A stretch of DNA of 51,378 nucleotides, from contig JAFVFY010000012.1 in NCBI GenBank assembly GCA_017475265.1, positions 1-51,378 of the forward strand, in the 5' to 3' direction. The notes under the pieces are model-generated. The model was not told the origin of the DNA and made no database searches. It saw only the letters and a program-made list of their open reading frames with translations. Positions 32,140-40,258 of this stretch are shown here, piece after piece. This DNA is from Prevotella sp. (lineage in GTDB: Bacteria > Bacteroidota > Bacteroidia > Bacteroidales > Bacteroidaceae). Positions within the stretch are counted from its first letter, which is position 1, and each line of letters opens with the position of its first letter. The position numbers and the translations under genes are program-made.

Positions 32140-33276
32140 CTATCTCACGTATTTCCTGCCGTCTTTGATGTACACGCCTTTACGATATTTACTATTTACG
32201 GATTTACTATTTTCGATTTTGCGGCCCTGCAGGTCGAAGCATTTTTCATTTATCATTTCTCCTTTATCATTTAGCGTAGCGTCAATGCCCACGACGATGC
32301 CCGTCTCGGGATTCGTGCAGTGGTACGGGTCCTCCACGGCCAGCATGGCTGCCTTATGGGCAATAGGCCTGGTATTGTCATCGACCGAAATCATGGGCGA
32401 GGCGACGGTCATCCACTCTTTCAGGAGCAGTGTCTTGTCTTCGGTCACAGGTATGCCCGTCCTGGGGGCAATAATCGTCTGGTAGTAGCAGCACGAGGCG
32501 GCATAGCGGGTGAGGAGGAACTCGCAGTGTGCGCCGTCGCAGGTCAAATCCTCGGCGTTGTTCAGCGAGCTGGCGCGCATGTTCTGCACCGCCGTGCCGT
32601 AGGGCAGCACGAGGTCTATGCCATAGTCGGCGCAGCAATGCTCCACCGACTGGGCGATGAGCTTCCAGCGCTCCAGCGATGAATGTTCGGCATTGTCCAT
32701 ATAGTCGCTGGCATAGCTGTGCAGGAGCATCAGGCCGATGGTGGCCTGCGGCTGTTGCTTCTTCAGGATGGCGAGCAACTCGTTCAGGTAGCCTCCGTAG
32801 GTGTTGCCCGCCCACAGTTCATAGTAGGGCGAGTACAGGGGCGAGGGCTGCAGGAAGATGATGTCCCACTGCTCGCCGGTGAGTGCCTGGCGCAGCAGCG
32901 AGCCGTCGCTGCCATTGGCGGTGCCGGTGGCGATGCTGGCGTCGATTCCGCCAATGACCTTCGCTATCTGGTAGTCCTGCCAGGGATAGCTGTCGTTGTA
33001 AGTGTCCACCCAGTCCCTGAACGACGCGCCGCCCAGCATTGTGCGGTAGATGCACAGGTCGCTGATGTCGGCTCCCGTGCCCTTCACGATGTCCGGCAGG
33101 TAGCAGACGGCATCGAAGGTGAAGCTGTGGCCTATGTGCAGGATCTTCAGGCCGGGCTTCGTTAGCACGTTGTTAATACTTGTGTCAAGTCCTTGTGCGG
33201 CGGCACCGCAGCCGCACAGTCCGGGCTGGCCAGGCTGGACGGCAACGACCAGCATGGCAATTAAAAATTGCTTCAT
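32140..33276 (-). CDS. Secreted DUF4886 SGNH-type hydrolase
   Basis: The protein is about 378 residues from ATG 33276 (MKQFLIAMLVVAVQPGQPG), a start chosen because it begins the signal peptide. SGNH features: the Ser of block I in ILHIGHSFTFDA; an Asn/Gly region in IIFLQPSPLYSP; and the C-terminal Asp-His pair in CDGAHCEFLLTRYAASC. The family is likely an esterase, perhaps on polysaccharide acetyl groups; the substrate is unknown. The C-terminus (FDLQGRK...KGVYIKDGRKYVR) is the typical Prevotella tail on secreted proteins. The 3' end contains degenerate 7-base repeats (about 32185-32275). It is last in a minus-strand series of secreted proteins. Confidence 0.82.
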   Translation of the reverse strand: MKQFLIAMLVVAVQPGQPGLCGCGAAAQGLDTSINNVLTKPGLKILHIGHSFTFDAVCYLPDIVKGTGADISDLCIYRTMLGGASFRDWVDTYNDSYPWQDYQIAKVIGGIDASIATGTANGSDGSLLRQALTGEQWDIIFLQPSPLYSPYYELWAGNTYGGYLNELLAILKKQQPQATIGLMLLHSYASDYMDNAEHSSLERWKLIAQSVEHCCADYGIDLVLPYGTAVQNMRASSLNNAEDLTCDGAHCEFLLTRYAASCCYYQTIIAPRTGIPVTEDKTLLLKEWMTVASPMISVDDNTRPIAHKAAMLAVEDPYHCTNPETGIVVGIDATLNDKGEMINEKCFDLQGRKIENSKSVNSKYRKGVYIKDGRKYVR

Positions 33277-33373
33277 GTTTCTGTTATTATTTACACAAAA
33301 GACCACCCAGGGCACAGCCTTAGGCGGTCATGCCTGATGATGTTTTAAAAAGAATTTGTAATGACCCCTTTTC

Positions 33374-33418
33374 AGGACTGCAAGTCCTTATACTCAGTTC
33401 CAACTGATTGCAAATCCG
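33374..33418 (-). repeat. Family D palindrome pair (TTGCAA-centred), intergenic
   Basis: AGGACTGCAAGTCCT (33374-33388), then TATACTCAG, then GATTGCAAATCC. On the minus strand the order is GGATTTGCAATC, CTGAGTATA, GGACTTGCAGTCC. The same order, palindrome-GAGTAT-palindrome, occurs at 48484-48529. Confidence 0.8.
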
Positions 33419-33445
33419 GCGGAACGGCAGGGAAACTGCACTGCA

Positions 33446-34441
33446 CTATCTAGCCATGCTGTCGATGATTCTGGCGATGTCGGCCACGTCGATGGTGCCG
33501 TCGCCGTTTACATCGCAATTGCCGTCCTCGTCCAATATGACGCTGCTGAAGCCCTCCATCACTGGCCGTCCGTTGCGCCAGCCGATGGTGGCCACGGCCA
33601 CGTCGCTGTCCTCATAGCCGTCAAGGGTGGCATGGATGCGGATCTCGTAAGTCTGGCTGAGGCTTACCTCGCCGCCACGCCCGCTGCTGGCATCTGTGCA
33701 TTTTATCTCATAGATGCACTCAGCGCCCTCTGTCTCGCAGGAGAATACCAGTCTGCCATTATCGTAAGTGATGGTCGGGGTGGTGCATTTTGCCGCAACA
33801 AAAGCGGATACCTCAAAATCACTGGCAGTGAAAATGACATTATCGTCAAGCAGACACTCCCTCATCTTGACTGAAGACTCCATACCCCATCCGTGAGGTT
33901 TTTCCAGGCCGTAATTACAGCCGATGTTTTCCACCCAGTAGCCTTGCAAGGCATTTCCATACCGCTTGTCCGTCTCCGTCAGCCACAGTCTCCTTAGCTT
34001 CCTGCCGTTGACAAGTATGGTGTCCACCTTTGTCACCAGCTGCACATAGTTGTCATCCTCGAAAGACACGTCGCCGACATTCAGGCTGAAGTCGTAGAGA
34101 ACGCCCTTATGGCCATACTTGTCAAGGTGGTACACCTTGCCGTCGTGTTCCTGAAGAAAGGCTATCACGCCTGGCCCGTAGGTCACGGGCTCTGTTCCCC
34201 CCTGCTGGCCTTTTATGTCCTTCGGGGTGATGACCAGGGTCTGGAAAAGCTTCTTGTAGCTCTCGCCACCTATCACCGTGTCGCCGGAGATGGTGTAGTA
34301 GAAGTCATAGCTAACAATCTCCGTATAGCTCTGCTCGTGCCACTGCTTGCCTTCAATCACAAGGGGGAGGTAGCCCTCTCCTGAAACTGAAGTGCTAGGA
34401 ATCACAGATGATAAAAGAAAAAACAGGAAATAATGATTCAT
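33446..34441 (-). CDS. Secreted protein with a single dockerin-like half at its C-terminus
   Basis: The 331-residue protein has a signal peptide (MNHYFLFFLLSSVIPSTSVSG). The main domain (YYTISGDTVIGGESYKKLFQ, KVYHLDKYGHKGVLYDFSLN) is also found in the protein starting at 50656 (GPDTIIGQNTYKQVF); this is a common Prevotella secreted family of unknown function. The last 23 residues, CDVNGDGTIDVADIARIIDS then MAR, are one calcium-loop repeat; true dockerins have two. It starts 63 bases after the papain-like gene and no clear promoter was seen, so it is probably in that operon. Confidence 0.78.
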   Translation of the reverse strand: MNHYFLFFLLSSVIPSTSVSGEGYLPLVIEGKQWHEQSYTEIVSYDFYYTISGDTVIGGESYKKLFQTLVITPKDIKGQQGGTEPVTYGPGVIAFLQEHDGKVYHLDKYGHKGVLYDFSLNVGDVSFEDDNYVQLVTKVDTILVNGRKLRRLWLTETDKRYGNALQGYWVENIGCNYGLEKPHGWGMESSVKMRECLLDDNVIFTASDFEVSAFVAAKCTTPTITYDNGRLVFSCETEGAECIYEIKCTDASSGRGGEVSLSQTYEIRIHATLDGYEDSDVAVATIGWRNGRPVMEGFSSVILDEDGNCDVNGDGTIDVADIARIIDSMAR

Positions 34442-34504
34442 ATTATTGAAAATTGAAATGCTATTTTTTTAACGTTAATAGAATCCAGATATTGTAAGTT
34501 TTAT

Positions 34505-36490
34505 CTATTTCCGGCAGTATGGCTTACAAACTTGTCCTTCCTCTATCTCAAAAACGCAGCCTGTAGGGATTATCAAGTCTTTGTTCTTTTTCATATAAAT
34601 ACTACCGCCATTCCTTATTATTAAAGAACATGGGGGTACTAATTCTATATCTGCATTGGCAAGAACGCCACCGTCCACGATGATGGTTCCTCCACAATTC
34701 TTAATCTTGACATTCTCCAGGCAATAAGCAGCTCCTGTTATAGTCAGTGTAACATCATGATTTATCTCCAAATTATTTGTCAGGCTCTCGTTAATTGAAA
34801 TTGTACTATTGTTTAAAAGGATGTCCGTGCCTAATGGGAAAGTATACACTTCTGGAAAATTCCCAAAAGTATCCATAAAGTGAATAGTCGGGTCAGAGTC
34901 ATCGCCATCACGTTCATTCGGTATCCAACTTGGACAAGATGAAGGTTTGGGGCCTATACCCCAGTTATAGTATCCATCGCCATCCTCATCTACAATGGCT
35001 ATGTCTGCTTCTGTTCTGGTTTGTGAGTTTATAGGTGTCTTAAGATATATTGGCGATAATAGCCCCCGAAGATATGTATGCCCATTTGGCATTGTTTCTT
35101 CTGGGAACATAATTGAAATGTAGCCGTCTTCTTGATGCGTCAAGCCTGTACCATAACTATCCTTGAAAATCCAACATGTAGCTCCAATTATAGCCGAGTC
35201 GTTCTCGTTAATTGAGGCAATAAATGTCTTTGTATCATTTCTTGGGTTATAATAAAAGACGGAATCCCCCACATTAAGCGTATTATATCCTACTAGAACC
35301 ATGGCATGACCATCGCCATTATTTGGCTTCCAACCAGACACTATGGGACCCTTTGATAATAATGCTTGTTTGACATTATCACTGATATTAACAACCATAT
35401 TGTCACCATTAGTCCTTATTAGATCATGTGGAGTAATAGAATTGCTCAAACACTCCAATGGCACTGATGGGTCAAAACAAAAATTTTCGGGATAATCCGA
35501 TTCCAGACAGATGCCATGATTTGTCAGATAATTAAGTACGGTTAAAAAGTCGAAACCGTCCCCTCCATAGTGAGGTTCTGTATCTGCACAGTCGACCACT
35601 TCTTGCTCCGAAAGGTTCAGATCAATTAATTTGTTGTAATACAGATTTGTCATAGCTTCCAAGCATCCTACACCTGCAAAAACCGTACAAAAATTTGACC
35701 ATCCTTGATATTTTACACTAGTAATCCAATTCTTCCCATGCCGGCTCCGCCAGTCAAAGTGGTCTACGTAATTGGAACTTCTTTCCCTGCTGGGTTGAGC
35801 TGAATGGCCAAATTGAAAAATACCTCCAAGATAGTACTCCAACCCTCCAGAGGAATCACTGTCTGAAAGTCCAAGGATCATTTTTCTTGAAGTATAATTG
35901 TATTTTGAAATTTCAGTTTCACCTGCCAGCCAAAGCCTTTTGTTTGCTCTGTTATAGGCATTTATCCTTTCAACGATTGTAGAGACTTGGGCCTGTCTTC
36001 TCACCTTCTTTGCGTCTGCAAGGGAACCTCTAAGCTCGTTTTGCGTCTGCGTAGTTTGCATTTCGTTTAGCTGCAGGGTCGCATCCTTCAAGTATATTTT
36101 CAGACTGTCTGGGGTTATATTATCCATCAAGGCCGTTTCTTCACAATGACGAGAGAAAGAAACGATGCTGTCGCTGTTTATTTCTTCGTATGACTCCAAG
36201 ACAAGATGCTCTTTACTGTTCGTGTCTTTCAGAACAACCCTGACTACATATTCTGGACTCGTTTTCCTAATAATACCGCTGATAGAAAGTCCTGTTATGG
36301 TTCCCAAATCCGTAAAAGGCTTATATGCCATACTGGAAGAAAAAGTCTGCTTTGATTGTACAGAGCATACGGTAACCTCCTGGGGCAGTTGAAAGCATGA
36401 TTGTCCCCATGCATTGTCTGGGACAAGTCCCACCAGCATCATAATTATAATATGTTTTGTGAGTCTCATTGTATTACCAATTTTCGTCAT
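34505..36490 (-). CDS. Secreted papain-like (C1A) cysteine protease, divergent
   Basis: The 661-residue protein's ATG (36490) overlaps the upstream stop as ATGA; a second ATG at 36469 starts the signal peptide directly (MRLTKHIIIMMLVGLVPDNA). The C1A domain has FDWRSRHGKNWITSVKYQGW, SNFCTVFAGVGCLEAM with the expected nucleophile Cys, and GHAMVLVGYN with the His. The usual Asn of the NSWG motif is replaced: WIFKDSYGTG has Asp. A calcium-binding-like VDEDGDGYYNWG...RDGDDSDP segment follows, then a repetitive beta tail (CSLIIRNGGSIYMKKNKDL) ending in FEIEEGQVC. The DNA is clearly richer in A and T than its neighbours, suggesting transfer. Confidence 0.8.
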   Translation of the reverse strand: MTKIGNTMRLTKHIIIMMLVGLVPDNAWGQSCFQLPQEVTVCSVQSKQTFSSSMAYKPFTDLGTITGLSISGIIRKTSPEYVVRVVLKDTNSKEHLVLESYEEINSDSIVSFSRHCEETALMDNITPDSLKIYLKDATLQLNEMQTTQTQNELRGSLADAKKVRRQAQVSTIVERINAYNRANKRLWLAGETEISKYNYTSRKMILGLSDSDSSGGLEYYLGGIFQFGHSAQPSRERSSNYVDHFDWRSRHGKNWITSVKYQGWSNFCTVFAGVGCLEAMTNLYYNKLIDLNLSEQEVVDCADTEPHYGGDGFDFLTVLNYLTNHGICLESDYPENFCFDPSVPLECLSNSITPHDLIRTNGDNMVVNISDNVKQALLSKGPIVSGWKPNNGDGHAMVLVGYNTLNVGDSVFYYNPRNDTKTFIASINENDSAIIGATCWIFKDSYGTGLTHQEDGYISIMFPEETMPNGHTYLRGLLSPIYLKTPINSQTRTEADIAIVDEDGDGYYNWGIGPKPSSCPSWIPNERDGDDSDPTIHFMDTFGNFPEVYTFPLGTDILLNNSTISINESLTNNLEINHDVTLTITGAAYCLENVKIKNCGGTIIVDGGVLANADIELVPPCSLIIRNGGSIYMKKNKDLIIPTGCVFEIEEGQVCKPYCRK

Positions 36491-37668
36491 TTTGAAAGTA
36501 TCATTCTCTTGGTGTCAATCTCCTGGCCGCCGACCACGAGGGAGTAGAGGTAGATGCCTGCAGACAGCTCGTAGCCGTTGATAGTGACGCTTTGCTGGCT
36601 AGGGTTCACGGGAATCTGCTTCTGCATCTTGCCAGTCATGTCGAAGACGTAGATGTAGGCCTGGGGCGCATCGTCGGGAAGGGAGAAGCGTATCTCTGTC
36701 TGGGCGGTGAAGGGGTTGGGGGCGTTCTGGTAGAGCGTGGCCTTTGTCTTTGAGGCCGTTCCGTCGATGGACGTCATTTGATTTCGGGCTGACACGGGGT
36801 CTGCCCCTACACCGTAAACGAAATCCTTGCCCTTCAGCTCGTCAAGCTCAGCCTTCAGCTCCTGCATGGAGCGCAGCAGCAGAGGAACCATCTCCACATA
36901 GTTCACGCTGAGGTAGCCGTCATCGCCCTCACGGACAAGGTCAGGATACAGCTCTTTCAACTCCTGTGCCGACACGCCGTAGTGGCGGATGTCAAGGTTT
37001 GGGTCTTTTCCCGTGGGCTTCATGCTGTCGGGCAGTTCTGCGATGGCATCCTGCATCGGTGTGCGCAGCCCATACTCCAGCACCCTGAGGCTAGTGAGAT
37101 TCTCCAACGTACTACCCTTCTCCTGCTCCTTGTCAGCAATGTCTACGACATCGTGCTTCAGCCGCATGTCAGAAGGGTTGTATATGCCTGAAGTAGCGGA
37201 TATATGTCCTTCTATGTGCACCGGACCGTAGAAATAGCCGGCATAGTTGCCCGATAAGCCAAGAAGTACATGACCCTGATTAGAACCTAATATACCTGCG
37301 CCCCCTGAGTTGGTGCGTAAAAAACCTGCTACACCGTAATTATAGCCAGTGTTTGCGCCGCTACCCACGCCATTCACTCCAATGGACATCCAATACTGAC
37401 TGGTATTTGTCAGGCTAGCCTCGCCAAAGACACCTATGCAGTGACCTGTATTGATTGGATTTTTTGCCAGTACACGCAGCCCAGTGTTGTAATAATAGCC
37501 GTCAAGGTATGTCATCCCTGGATGACGGTTGCCAATGTTCACTAATGTATGGCCATAGACTGAGTCGGCATTCATGTAAATAGTGCCGTCGGAGTTAACC
37601 TTCAGCTGTGCGCTGGCGGTGAGGGCAGTGCCGAGGAGGCAAAGCCCGATGAATAAGGTTTTCTTCAT
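36487..37668 (-). CDS. Secreted S74-chaperone-type protein with T9SS type A sorting tail
   Basis: The 393-residue protein has a signal peptide (MKKTLFIGLCLLGTALTASA). A glycine-rich repetitive N-terminal half (VNGVGSGANTGYNYGVAGFL) is followed by an intramolecular-chaperone/Peptidase_S74 domain with the diagnostic SDMRLKHDVVDI and a C-terminal coiled part (SMQELKAELDELKG). The end is a T9SS type-A domain: LYQNAPNPFTAQTEIRFSLP, then GYELSAGIYLYSLVVGGQ and KRMILSK. S74 domains normally help phage tail fibres fold and then cut themselves off. The protein is expected to cross the outer membrane via the T9SS whose SprA is encoded at 40259. It is translationally coupled (ATGA) to the papain-like gene. 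Confidence 0.88.
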   Translation of the reverse strand: MKKTLFIGLCLLGTALTASAQLKVNSDGTIYMNADSVYGHTLVNIGNRHPGMTYLDGYYYNTGLRVLAKNPINTGHCIGVFGEASLTNTSQYWMSIGVNGVGSGANTGYNYGVAGFLRTNSGGAGILGSNQGHVLLGLSGNYAGYFYGPVHIEGHISATSGIYNPSDMRLKHDVVDIADKEQEKGSTLENLTSLRVLEYGLRTPMQDAIAELPDSMKPTGKDPNLDIRHYGVSAQELKELYPDLVREGDDGYLSVNYVEMVPLLLRSMQELKAELDELKGKDFVYGVGADPVSARNQMTSIDGTASKTKATLYQNAPNPFTAQTEIRFSLPDDAPQAYIYVFDMTGKMQKQIPVNPSQQSVTINGYELSAGIYLYSLVVGGQEIDTKRMILSK

Positions 37669-37750
37669 ATTAGTATTATATTAAAAGTTGTGGTGATGAA
37701 TAGTAATTGGCCATGACGGCATGTTATTGCCGTCACGGCCGGAAGAGAAT

Positions 37751-38110
37751 TTAGAACATTACGTATCCGTAGAAGTAGATACTGCTGCCGTCGGGTATCA
37801 GGCGGAGCTGGTAAGTGCCGCTGAGGGTGGCGGGAAGATTGACAGTTGTCAGGCAGGAAGGCACGTAGACGGTATAGACGATGTCTTCATTCATGTCAAC
37901 AATACAGAGGGTATAGTCTTCATGACCCACGTCGAAAGTTAGAACATTGTCATCAAGGTCTATCTCGGGAATTATTTCCGGTGATTTGGGAACAGGTTTT
38001 GTAGTGGGCTTGGGATCAAAATACCCCTGGGTTAAGATTACTCTGGCAGACCATGCATGATTTACCATACCCAGCATCAGGAAAGCTAATAGAATTGACT
38101 TTATCTTCAT
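37751..38110 (-). CDS. Small secreted DUF3244 protein
   Basis: The 119-residue protein has a signal peptide (MKIKSILLAFLMLGMVNHAWS) and a single Ig-like beta domain (NVLTFDVGHEDYTLCIVDMN, then VYTVYVPSC and GTYQLRLIPDGSSIYFYGYV) as in DUF3244. Function is unknown. It has its own promoter and is first of the minus-strand series DUF3244, S74/T9SS, papain-like, dockerin-half, SGNH. The TPR regulator at 38318 lies directly upstream in the same orientation. Confidence 0.8.
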   Translation of the reverse strand: MKIKSILLAFLMLGMVNHAWSARVILTQGYFDPKPTTKPVPKSPEIIPEIDLDDNVLTFDVGHEDYTLCIVDMNEDIVYTVYVPSCLTTVNLPATLSGTYQLRLIPDGSSIYFYGYVMF

Positions 38111-38174
38111 AAATATTCGGATAATTAATAATTTGGTTAACTACTAAAGCGGAATCTTTGCAAAAATTCAAGTG

Positions 38175-38205
38175 CAAAGTTACGCATCTTTCCAGGCATC
38201 TGCAA
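38175..38205 (-). promoter_or_regulatory. Promoter of DUF3244 gene series
   Basis: On the minus strand: TTG (38205-38203), 20 bases, TAACTTTG (38182-38175). Confidence 0.78.
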
Positions 38206-38317
38206 GGAAATCTCCGACAAAGAATTAACCCAAAAATTAACCAGCTAACAATCTGAATACCAGGAAGAAATCATTGTCCATGACAAATAAAGAAAAACTT
38301 TATAGACACTCTTCCAA

Positions 38318-40120
38318 TTACGAATTTGCCTTTTTTGCCTCAAATGTGTCGCACATTTCTTCCAAGACCTGTTTGAGCTCTTTGCTGCTACCCGTCATTT
38401 TCCACACCTTCTTAAGTATTTCTGAACTCAGCTTTGATATATAGGAAGGTTTGACGCCCATCATGTTTGCCGTTTCTTTCACCCTGACTGGATAGCACAG
38501 CAGCAAACAGATGCGGCTACCGTTTATACCCATCAATGATTTGTTGCTGTTTACGAAGCGGTACAGTTCTGGCCTCTCACTGCTTACGAGGAGCATAATC
38601 CTTTCCCATTCGCTGTCTGTTATTTTTTCCCTTCTTTCTGCAAGTTGCTTAATGAGAGTATATGTTTCGGACATCATGTTATCTGTATAGCCATGATTCT
38701 TGCCTAATGATGAAGTATGTCTGCATTTAAATATGGCAATTTTGGCCTTAAGCCTTTCCGTTTCTTTCTCTTTAGTGACTATCAGATGCTTCAGCTCTGC
38801 CTCCTGCTTCCTCCATTGTTCTTCATTGAAGACATTCATCATGTCTCTTTCCCTTAGCAGGGCGAGGTTCTCCATCTGGTTTTCAAGGGTTTTTTGCTCT
38901 CTGGTGAGCATATCAAGTTTTTCAACAGCTTCATTATACTGTCGGTGTTCTTCCCTCCTTTTTTGGAAGATGCGGTGCATTATTATGGCAGAAGCAACGC
39001 AAACACCTATGGTTAAGAATGTAAGGATAAGTGATATGGTCTTAGCTGCCTCTGAGCGTTGTTCTGCTATCAGAGCTGCTTTCTGATGCCAGCCATAGTT
39101 ATACATCTGGTGCATACGCTCTACGTCGTGTGTGGTTTTTTGTGCGTAAAGCGAATCATTCATTTCGTAGCTATACAGTGCATATTTCGCTGATGAGTCA
39201 GGTTGCCCAGTCTGCTGAAACAATAGAGCCAGTCCCCTTGAAGCTGAGTTTTGACAATTGTAGTCTCTGCCTTCATTGAGTTCTTTCCTGAAGAAATAAC
39301 ATGCTGAATCGAATTCTTGTACAGACAGATGATACATGCCTCTCAAGTAGTAATATGCCTCACGCCCTGTTTCGATGCTCCCGTCCTCCGTGAAATATCC
39401 AGATGCCGACTCATAAAATTCCATACATTTCCTGGCTTCTTCTAAACGTCCGCATTTCAGATAGCTTCCAATTGCCAATGAAGAAAAAGCTGCCGCATCC
39501 TGAATATAGCCCCTGTCGCACAAGCCTCTTTTCACTTCGTCATAGACTTTCAGCACACATTCCGGCCTGTTAGTCCTTTCGTATGCGAGTGTCTTGTAAG
39601 CCAGCATGTTGAGGGCAATGATGGTATCGCACCCTTTCAGTGCAGCCGAAACAGCCCTTTCAAGATACTCCAGGTTGTCATCCATCAAGTTCTGATCATA
39701 GAATATGTCTGCCATCTGCGCATATACCCGGCACAGCTGCCTGTAGTTACAGTCTGTAGCGGTGGTGTCTGCACGGTCTATGGCATCGTGGTAGGCGGCG
39801 AGGGCTGCGGGTGCCTCGCCGCGGTCGGCATGGGTGCGGCCGAGGAGGTAGTGGGCCTCCATCTGCTCGTTGGGCGTGCCGTGGCGGTCGAAGTAGTCGG
39901 CGAGGGCCTGGGCCAAGGAGTCGTCGGTGAGGACGCTGTCGGCCCGGTTCAAGGCCTGGAGGGCGGCCAGCTGCTGCTGCATGCGCTCGTGGCGGCCAGG
40001 GTCACAGGCCGTGAGCAGTAGCGCTACGCTAAATGACAAATGATAAATGATAAATCGGAGGAATCCCGGCAGACGGAGCCAACGGGTGATTGAAGATGGA
40101 ATGATGAGGAGTCTTGTCAT
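38318..40120 (-). CDS. TPR lipoprotein/membrane regulator with coiled coil and C-terminal helix-turn-helix-like region
   Basis: The 600-residue protein has a lipobox-like N-terminus (SFSVALLLTACDPG), several TPR repeats (about 60-340; MEAHYLLGRTHADRGEAPAALAAYHDA), one membrane segment (about 352-375; ISLILTFLTIGVCVASAIIM) and a long coiled coil (about 380-460). The cytoplasmic C-terminus contains VKETANMMGVKPSYISKLSSEIL, which reads as a DNA-binding helix-turn-helix. I infer a one-component sensor-regulator. Its N-terminal 100 residues are nearly identical to those of the gene at 48389 in inverted orientation, while the C-termini differ. A heptamer array (40031-40058) forms the start of the signal peptide. 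It precedes the DUF3244/T9SS/protease series, its likely target. Confidence 0.82.
   Translation of the reverse strand: MTRLLIIPSSITRWLRLPGFLRFIIYHLSFSVALLLTACDPGRHERMQQQLAALQALNRADSVLTDDSLAQALADYFDRHGTPNEQMEAHYLLGRTHADRGEAPAALAAYHDAIDRADTTATDCNYRQLCRVYAQMADIFYDQNLMDDNLEYLERAVSAALKGCDTIIALNMLAYKTLAYERTNRPECVLKVYDEVKRGLCDRGYIQDAAAFSSLAIGSYLKCGRLEEARKCMEFYESASGYFTEDGSIETGREAYYYLRGMYHLSVQEFDSACYFFRKELNEGRDYNCQNSASRGLALLFQQTGQPDSSAKYALYSYEMNDSLYAQKTTHDVERMHQMYNYGWHQKAALIAEQRSEAAKTISLILTFLTIGVCVASAIIMHRIFQKRREEHRQYNEAVEKLDMLTREQKTLENQMENLALLRERDMMNVFNEEQWRKQEAELKHLIVTKEKETERLKAKIAIFKCRHTSSLGKNHGYTDNMMSETYTLIKQLAERREKITDSEWERIMLLVSSERPELYRFVNSNKSLMGINGSRICLLLCYPVRVKETANMMGVKPSYISKLSSEILKKVWKMTGSSKELKQVLEEMCDTFEAKKANS
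40031..40058 (-). repeat. AAATGAT heptamer array in the signal peptide of the TPR regulator
   Basis: AAATGAC, AAATGAT, AAATGAT and AAATCGG in tandem on the plus strand; on the coding strand they read FIIYHLSFS, immediately before the lipobox. Confidence 0.88.
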
Positions 40121-40152
40121 TGAGGTCGTTGCTTTTCAGTACATTTGAGGTG

Positions 40153-40183
40153 CAAAGGTACACATTTTCTACTTCATGGCAAA
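40153..40183 (-). promoter_or_regulatory. Promoter of TPR regulator
   Basis: On the minus strand: TTTG (40183-40180), 19 bases, TACCTTTG (40160-40153). The divergent sprA start is about 100 bases away, with no clear promoter of its own on the plus strand. Confidence 0.8.
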
Positions 40184-40258
40184 ATAAAAAGGGGCGTATA
40201 AGCGTTTATTTGAATAGTGTCTTCCCCTGCTCCTTCCTGTGGAGGATGCTTAGGATAA

